Shown here in pieces: positions 6,308 to 11,221 of a stretch of DNA of 11,221 bases. How positions within the stretch are numbered: position 1 is the stretch's first letter; every line of letters begins with the position of its first letter. The notes beneath the pieces are model-generated. The model had not been told where the DNA came from and did no database searches. It saw nothing but the letters and a program-made list of their open reading frames with translations. This DNA comes from Candidatus Zixiibacteriota bacterium (GTDB lineage: Bacteria; Zixibacteria; MSB-5A5; GN15; PGXB01): the NCBI GenBank assembly GCA_024230695.1, contig JAAERC010000480.1:1-11221 (forward strand), given 5' to 3'. The translations under genes were made by a program, and so were the position numbers.

Positions 6308-6952
6308 ATGTCACGAAGTTTGAGAATGGAACGAGAACGCAATAATCGAATTGAAGATATAATTGATACAGCCGAGCAATTGTTTTTTTCAAAAGGATAT
6401 GAACATGTTACCGTAGATGAGATCGCCAAAAAGGCAGAGTTTAGTAAATCTACGTTGTATACATATTTTGAAAGTAAAGAGGAAATTTTTCTTTTGGTTC
6501 ATTTAAAGGGCCTGAAGAAAAGATGGCAGGTCACCGAGGCAATGAAAACTAAAAAAAACGGCATTGATAAACTTCGCATATTTGGCGAAGAGTATTACAA
6601 GTTTTATAAAAAATATCCTGAGTATCTAAGGCTTCAATTGTATTGGAGTACCTATGGCATCAATTTTGATAAGATATCAAAGTCAAGTATTAAGATGTTT
6701 GAAGAAGAGAATAAAAGAAGTCTGGACATTGTTAAACAAACATTTCAGATGGAATTGTTGAATTCAAAACATCCATCGGCCGAAAATATTGAACGGCTCG
6801 TCAGTTATTTTTATGAAACATTAAGAATTATTTTAAATAAATCGCTATTCCCGATTGATCCGTTTCATCGCTACAATAATAAGGAATATTACTTTAGATT
6901 TCTGGATATGTTTTTATTGTCGGTAAAAACAATGAGCAATAATGATTATTAA
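6308..6952 (+). CDS. TetR/AcrR family transcriptional regulator
   Basis: The 214-residue protein has the TetR N-terminal DNA-binding domain at about residues 15-63: 'IIDTAEQLFFSKGYEHVTVDEIAKKAEFSKSTLYTYFESKEEIF', in pieces matching the family pattern of helix 1, the turn 'GYExVTV', the helix-turn-helix and the closing 'YFxSKEEI'. The C-terminal two thirds is helical, with 'EEYYKFYKKYPEYLRLQLYW' typical of ligand-binding domains of AcrR-like members; the ligand is not predictable. The start is the ATG at 6308 with AGAAGG (6296-6301) six bases upstream. Regulators of this class usually repress their own gene and a neighbouring efflux or metabolic operon. Here no such operon follows, but a set of inverted repeats covers the promoter, so autoregulation is the most likely activity. 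Confidence 0.95.
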   Translation: MSRSLRMERERNNRIEDIIDTAEQLFFSKGYEHVTVDEIAKKAEFSKSTLYTYFESKEEIFLLVHLKGLKKRWQVTEAMKTKKNGIDKLRIFGEEYYKFYKKYPEYLRLQLYWSTYGINFDKISKSSIKMFEEENKRSLDIVKQTFQMELLNSKHPSAENIERLVSYFYETLRIILNKSLFPIDPFHRYNNKEYYFRFLDMFLLSVKTMSNNDY

Positions 6953-6982
6953 ACCAATCATCCGGCCATAAAAAAAGAACGA

Positions 6983-6992
6983 AGAGGAGGTG
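6983..6992 (+). promoter_or_regulatory. Orphan Shine-Dalgarno sequence without a gene
   Basis: AGAGGAGGTG includes eight contiguous bases complementary to the usual 16S rRNA 3' end, the strongest such site in the window. No frame of meaningful length begins behind it: GTG at 6992 gives five codons and GTG at 6990 gives ten. It may be a leftover of a deleted gene following tetR. Confidence 0.4.
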
Positions 6993-7043
6993 TGTATAAA
7001 GATACTTAATTTAATAAAGTAAATCTGCGTTTATTGCAATAGC

Positions 7044-7077
7044 ATGTAATTTATCACAATAGTGATCAATATTACAT
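7044..7077. repeat. Imperfect inverted repeat upstream of the secreted propeller gene
   Basis: ATGTAAT (7044-7050) mirrors ATTACAT (7071-7077), and inside it ATCAC (7053-7057) mirrors GTGAT (7062-7066) around AATA. With two single-base bulges, 14 pairs form. No T-tract follows, so a protein-binding dyad or an RNA leader hairpin is more likely than a terminator. It ends 85 bases before the ATG at 7163. Confidence 0.45.
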
Positions 7078-7162
7078 AATAAATTAATTGGTTGAATTAT
7101 CGAGTAAAGGTCATTGATGATTTAATCATACCCCGCCAATTTTACAAATCTTTGGAGGATTT

Positions 7163-8422
7163 ATGCTAAGTAAAATTATCTTTTTGTTATGTCTGCTAAT
7201 CCTTGTTTTATTGTCCATATCTAATGCTCAAGGTCTTATTGATGGTCCCGAACATATAACCTATGATATTGCCAATGATCGGTACATCGTCTGTAACTAT
7301 GATGGCGGAACTATTATAGCAATTGATCCCGAGGGTGTGGAAACGTTAATTGATGAAGGATTATACAGACCATATGCCAATCATATTGTTGGTGATACTC
7401 TTTATGTGACCCAAGGGCAAAACCGCCTAAAAGCGTATGATCTAAATACATTCGATCTATTATGGGATGAAGTGATCTATGGCTCGGTTCAGCTTGATGG
7501 GTTGACCTATGGCAACGACGGTAATTTATATATTGTCGATGCCATAAATATTGGTCGAATATTTAAGTTCACCATAAGTGACCATTCCTACGAGATCTTC
7601 GTAGATACAGATATTGAACAATACCCCCAGGATATCATTTATGACGAACTAAATGATCGCTTGTTAGTGGTTGCGTATTATACTAACGCTCCGATTCAAG
7701 CTGTTTCTCTTAGTGATGGTACCGTAACAGATTTAGTTGTGACCTCTTTTGGCAGTATGGATGGTATTGCCATGGATAATAATAGAAATGTATATGTTGG
7801 ATGTTTTCCAGCCGGCATAATATATATGTACGATCAAACATTTACCAATCCCCCAAAAATAGTATCGACTTTACATGCTCTACCGACTGGCCTGGGTTAT
7901 AATCCGGTAGATAATATATTGGCAATTCCGAATTATGGCGGCAGCACAATTGATTATTTCCCATTGGATGACAATGATGGTGACGATATATATGATTTTA
8001 GAGATAACTGTCCCGAGATTCCAAATACGAGCCAGGATGATTTTGACGAAGATGGTGATGGTGATGCCTGTGATGCCTGCCCCGAGAATTTTAATCCGGA
8101 TCATGAAGATAGTGACGGCGATGGTTTTGAAGATGCCTGCGATAACTGTCCGGATCATATTAATCCCGGTCAGGAAGATGTCAATGGAAATGATGTAGGC
8201 GATCCTTGTGATTATGTTTGCGGCGATATAGATGACAGTCCTGGCATAAATATACTTGATATTGTTTTTGTGATAAATAATGTATACAAATCAGGTGCTG
8301 ATCCCGATCCATTGGAATCTGCCGATGTGAATCATGATTATTTTATTAATATACTTGATATAGTACACTTGATTAATTTTATATATAAGAGTGGCAACGC
8401 ACCGGAATGTATTGTATGGTGA
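7163..8422 (+). CDS. Secreted beta-propeller protein with thrombospondin type 3 and dockerin-like repeats
   Basis: The 419-residue protein starts with a signal peptide (residues 1 to about 23, hydrophobic core followed by 'SISNAQG'). Residues ~24-265 show repeating 'GPEHITYDIANDRYIVCNYDG', 'LDGLTYGNDGNLYIVDA' and 'MDGIAMDNNRNVYVGC' units, a six- or seven-bladed NHL/SMP-30-like propeller. From residue 269 come thrombospondin type 3 calcium-binding repeats with 'DNDGD', 'DEDGDGDACDACPENFNPD' and 'DSDGDGFEDACDNCP'. Residues 353-419 form a dockerin type I-like pair: 'CGDIDDSPGINILDIV' and 'DVNHDYFINILDIV', each ending in 'YKSG'. The start ATG has GGAGG (7154-7158) at good distance. It is likely exported and calcium-stabilised; ligand and partner are unknown. 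No cohesin or cellulosome gene is nearby, so the dockerin-like end may serve another attachment role. The second dockerin-like protein at the right edge is related in this tail only. Confidence 0.85.
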   Translation: MLSKIIFLLCLLILVLLSISNAQGLIDGPEHITYDIANDRYIVCNYDGGTIIAIDPEGVETLIDEGLYRPYANHIVGDTLYVTQGQNRLKAYDLNTFDLLWDEVIYGSVQLDGLTYGNDGNLYIVDAINIGRIFKFTISDHSYEIFVDTDIEQYPQDIIYDELNDRLLVVAYYTNAPIQAVSLSDGTVTDLVVTSFGSMDGIAMDNNRNVYVGCFPAGIIYMYDQTFTNPPKIVSTLHALPTGLGYNPVDNILAIPNYGGSTIDYFPLDDNDGDDIYDFRDNCPEIPNTSQDDFDEDGDGDACDACPENFNPDHEDSDGDGFEDACDNCPDHINPGQEDVNGNDVGDPCDYVCGDIDDSPGINILDIVFVINNVYKSGADPDPLESADVNHDYFINILDIVHLINFIYKSGNAPECIVW

Positions 8423-8536
8423 ATGGGATTAATTTAATTAATGAAATTTTAGTGGACAATTTCTGTTTTTTATCTAATTTGTAAGTATTGACACTTGATT
8501 AATAAAAAATGGCAGAGGGATCAGGTAATCCTCATC

Positions 8537-10726
8537 ATGGATTTATGTCGAGATATCTTGATTCAAAAAAAAATGTTTTCAAGGCAGAGTGTTAAATTAT
8601 TTATAGTTAGTTTTTTAATGTTATTCATTGAAATAGCATTGATCCGCTGGGTTTCCACAGAATCTCGAATTTTTGCTTATGTCAACAATCTTGTCTTGTT
8701 ATCATGTTTTCTTGGCATTGGAATCGGATGTTATTTATCCAATAAAAAAGCCCGGCTGTATATCTCAATTTCTGCATTAGCGGTTTTGATTTTATTGATC
8801 AAGTTGCCGCTCCAGGTAAATATTGATGGTCAAATTCTGCATCTATTCAAAGATATCCCGCTGTTATTAAGCACTTTTTCAGATTCAATCGTCTGGGGAG
8901 AGTCAGCCTTGCAGGCAAGTTTTTGGGTAACTTTAATTGGAATGTCGGTAACACTGATTCTATTTACTATAATTATATTTATTTTTATCCCGCTGGGGCA
9001 GATTCTCGGGTCTGTTTTTAATGAATATAAAAATTCCATAACCGGTTATTCTATAAATGTTATCGCGAGCATTCTTGGTATTTGGTGTTTTGCTTTACTC
9101 TCATTTCAAAATATCAATCCGAATTACTGGTTAATTATTACTATTTGTTTATTTGTTGTTCTTTTATACAGCCGGCAGAATCGATCTATGATTTCACTCT
9201 TCTCGATAATTTTTATTGGTTTGATCTTGATTGTTTTTTCAATAATTCAATTTGATAAAAATAATAGTACAAAAACCATATGGACACCATATCAGAAACT
9301 GGAAATCCGGGATTTTATTGATAAGCAAACACAAATCAATCGCGGATATATTATTGATGTTAACAATGTCGGATATATGACGCTTTTGAATTTATCTGAT
9401 GAATTTATTCAAACAAATAAAAATTATTATAGTGCCGAGCTTAGGAGCTATTGTCAATATGATATTCCATATCGATTTGCCAAAAATAATAATGATGTTC
9501 TAATATTGGGAAGTGGCGGGGGAAATGATGTTGTAGGTGCATTACGAAACAATGCTAAATCAATTGACGCCGTTGAGATCGATCCGGGTATATATGATTT
9601 AGGATTAAAATACCATCCAGAGAAACCATATTCCGATCCGAGAGTAAATGTTTTTATTGATGACGCTCGTTCATTTATGCAAAAATCTGAAAAAAAATAT
9701 GATGTCATTTCGTTTGGATTGCTTGATGCTCATACTTTATCATCAAATTATAACAACACCCGTATCGATCATTATGTTTACACTTTAGAAAGTTTTAAAG
9801 AGGCGAGCAGGCTGCTAAAAAAGGATGGTATCCTGACTGTTATATTTGCCGCTCAAAGAAACTGGATAGAAAGAAGGATCTATTTTCTACTATGGGAGGT
9901 CTTTGGTACTCCCCCAATAGCGTTTCATAAATATAATGGCGGCAATTATGGTTGGGGCGGAACAATGTATTTGACCGGCTGGAACCTCAATAATATCAAC
10001 AAAACCCTGAAAGCAGATTCTAAGCTTGGAAGATTTATAAAAGCCAACCGCCTTGATTTTTCAATTGATGATAAAGTCAATATTCCAGTCCATCTGACAA
10101 CTGATAACTGGCCATATTTTTATTTGGAAAAACCGGCGATTCCCAATATGCATCTTTGTCTGATGATACTTCTTGGAATATTATTTGTTGGTGCGGGGAA
10201 AACTATTCTTTGCGGAGGACAGAAATTAAATTGGCACTTTTTCTTTCTTGGGGCAGCTTTTCTACTTCTGGAATTTCAAAATATAAGCAAAGCATCTCTT
10301 TTGTTTGGTTCAACCTGGCTTGTGAATGGAATTATTATCACCGCGATTTTGATTTTGATTTTAGGTGCGAACTTTTATGTTGCTCGCCATAAGCTAAAAA
10401 GCTTAAAGACGATTTATATACTTTTGATAATATCAATTATACTAAGTTATGCAATAAACCCAAGTCTCTTTGATTCACTGGGGTATTGGCCAAGATCGAT
10501 TATTGTTGGAGTAGTACTAAACCTTCCAATATTTTTTGCCGGAATAATATTTATTCATTCATTCAAATTAATAAAAAATAAAAATATAGCCTTGGGATCA
10601 AATCTTCTTGGTGCCGCCTGTGGCGGTATTCTGGAATCGCTATCTTTTATTATTGGAATTGAATTACTTCTATTGATTGTAGGCCTGTTTTATATATTGT
10701 CCTGGTATTATATAAATAGAGAATAA
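8537..10726 (+). CDS. Polytopic membrane protein with central spermidine-synthase-like SAM domain
   Basis: From the ATG at 8537 the protein has 729 residues: about seven membrane helices, a central soluble domain (~residues 255-545), then about seven more helices. The soluble domain has a Rossmann glycine motif LGSGGGND (324-331), EIDP (347-350) for the SAM or dcSAM ribose, DDAR (375-378), and 'YDVISFGLLDAH' (388-399). In polyamine synthases this last block reads YDVIxxDxxDP: the first Asp is Gly here and the second is kept (Asp397). Aminopropyl transfer is therefore doubtful. The C-terminal helices include 'FLLLEFQNISKASLLFGSTW', a motif seen in a widespread, poorly characterised family of SpeE-like membrane proteins. 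Starts at TTG 8495 and ATG 8573 are also in frame; none has a strong ribosome binding site (AGG at 8523-8525 precedes 8537). The family call is firm, the reaction unknown. Confidence 0.82.
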   Translation: MDLCRDILIQKKMFSRQSVKLFIVSFLMLFIEIALIRWVSTESRIFAYVNNLVLLSCFLGIGIGCYLSNKKARLYISISALAVLILLIKLPLQVNIDGQILHLFKDIPLLLSTFSDSIVWGESALQASFWVTLIGMSVTLILFTIIIFIFIPLGQILGSVFNEYKNSITGYSINVIASILGIWCFALLSFQNINPNYWLIITICLFVVLLYSRQNRSMISLFSIIFIGLILIVFSIIQFDKNNSTKTIWTPYQKLEIRDFIDKQTQINRGYIIDVNNVGYMTLLNLSDEFIQTNKNYYSAELRSYCQYDIPYRFAKNNNDVLILGSGGGNDVVGALRNNAKSIDAVEIDPGIYDLGLKYHPEKPYSDPRVNVFIDDARSFMQKSEKKYDVISFGLLDAHTLSSNYNNTRIDHYVYTLESFKEASRLLKKDGILTVIFAAQRNWIERRIYFLLWEVFGTPPIAFHKYNGGNYGWGGTMYLTGWNLNNINKTLKADSKLGRFIKANRLDFSIDDKVNIPVHLTTDNWPYFYLEKPAIPNMHLCLMILLGILFVGAGKTILCGGQKLNWHFFFLGAAFLLLEFQNISKASLLFGSTWLVNGIIITAILILILGANFYVARHKLKSLKTIYILLIISIILSYAINPSLFDSLGYWPRSIIVGVVLNLPIFFAGIIFIHSFKLIKNKNIALGSNLLGAACGGILESLSFIIGIELLLLIVGLFYILSWYYINRE

Positions 10727-10762
10727 TTCAAATAATCAGGTGCTGGTTTTGAGAATAACTAC

Positions 10763-11221
10763 CTATTGAGTTTCTATTGGGCAAACTGGCGCCGGGCCGT
10801 TTTTATACTTATAAGAACACAATACTACTATATCCAAAATATTATATACCCCATCGCTGTTAACATCAGCAGTTAACATAGACACCGGCGGCGGACCACC
10901 CTTATATCTATAATAAATGTAATGTATTATATCATAAAGATTTACAGTGTTGTCGCCGTCAATATCGCCGCATAGATATTCCTGATGTTGCAAACAGAAA
11001 GCTCTGTCGATCGTCGCGTTATTAAGATTGACCCCGTCCCATTGCAGGCTATGAGAATCATAACCATCCGCCGAGCTCATCCATTCAAACCAGCATTCCG
11101 GGTTACCGTCAATACCCTGGATTGTGATCCATCCTTTATCCATTTCAACCGATACCGGCAGATCAGCATAATATTGATACAACTCAAAGGCCCCTCTATA
11201 AATCAAACCGGTTTGATTTCC
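10763..11221 (-). CDS. Secreted dockerin-like protein, C-terminal part (5' end outside window)
   Basis: The minus-strand frame is open to the right edge, so only the last 152 residues are seen and no signal peptide can be judged. The first part, 'NQTGLIYRGAFELYQYYADL' then 'DKGWITIQGIDGNPECWFEW', is beta-rich and ends in 'SSADGYDSHSLQWDG', which resembles the last domain of large exported proteins in uncultured FCB bacteria. The tail is a dockerin type I-like pair: 'CGDIDGDNTVNLYDII' ending 'YKGGPPP', then 'DVNSDGVYNILDIV' ending 'YKNGPAPVC'. Each loop has the Asp/Asn spacing of a calcium site. It is convergent with the membrane protein gene, with 36 bases between stops and no clear terminator. 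Partner and function are unknown. Confidence 0.85.
   Translation of the reverse strand, partial: GNQTGLIYRGAFELYQYYADLPVSVEMDKGWITIQGIDGNPECWFEWMSSADGYDSHSLQWDGVNLNNATIDRAFCLQHQEYLCGDIDGDNTVNLYDIIHYIYYRYKGGPPPVSMLTADVNSDGVYNILDIVVLCSYKYKNGPAPVCPIETQ

Noticed and set aside
6942..6961. ATGATT/AATCAT hairpin at the end of tetR as a terminator
   Set aside because: Only six AT-rich pairs, and an A-run instead of a T-run follows on the plus strand.
8488..8493. TTGACA just before the membrane protein gene as a -35 box
   Set aside because: No acceptable -10 hexamer lies 15-19 bases downstream, so I do not call a promoter there.
1..11221. CRISPR array, tRNA, rRNA, insertion sequence or phage genes
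   Set aside because: I saw no regularly spaced direct repeats, no transposase or integrase motifs, and no tRNA- or rRNA-like sequence on either strand.

Overview
The window is AT-rich bacterial chromosome. It carries a dense housekeeping block, a small selenoprotein gene, and a sparser accessory half with secreted and membrane proteins. Dockerin-like repeat pairs ending in a short 'YKSG/YKGGPPP' tail, thrombospondin type 3 repeats and a HesB-like selenoprotein together suggest an uncultured FCB-type bacterium, for instance candidate division Zixibacteria. That placement is inference from protein style, with no 16S or marker phylogeny behind it.

Layout: (1) 3-749, the C-terminal half of a 14-TM MFS drug exporter whose start lies outside the window. 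(2) 750-4840, a same-strand run yicC - gmk - rpoZ - topA (RNase-like YicC, guanylate kinase, RNA polymerase omega, DNA topoisomerase I). It starts at a promoter directly after the MFS stop and ends in a perfect 12-bp hairpin that includes the topA stop codon. (3) 4939-5403, a monocistronic gene with its own promoter and a strong terminator. It has an in-frame TGA at codon 35, exactly where IscA/HesB proteins carry their first ligand cysteine, and a bacterial SECIS-like hairpin follows the TGA. I read it as a 114-residue HesB-like selenoprotein; a standard gene caller would keep only the 3' two thirds. (4) 5441-5798, minus strand, a small RRM RNA-binding protein with a glycine-rich tail, convergent with the selenoprotein; the two have back-to-back terminators. 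(5) 5799-6952, a ~500-bp regulatory gap and a TetR/AcrR-type repressor gene. The gap holds a sigma70-like promoter and four TGATAGTT-type half-sites in two inverted pairs, a plausible autoregulatory operator set. (6) 6953-7162, a gap with a near-perfect Shine-Dalgarno sequence that has no gene behind it and a large imperfect dyad. (7) 7163-8422, a secreted beta-propeller + thrombospondin type 3 + dockerin-like protein. (8) 8537-10726, a ~14-TM membrane protein with a spermidine-synthase-like SAM domain in its middle. (9) 10763-11221, minus strand, the C-terminal end of a second secreted dockerin-like protein that runs off the window.

The first block makes and maintains nucleotides, RNA polymerase and DNA topology. 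The selenoprotein probably belongs to iron-sulfur or redox metabolism and implies that the genome encodes selA, selB, selC and selD elsewhere. The right half concerns the cell surface and membrane, and no shared pathway is visible among its genes.
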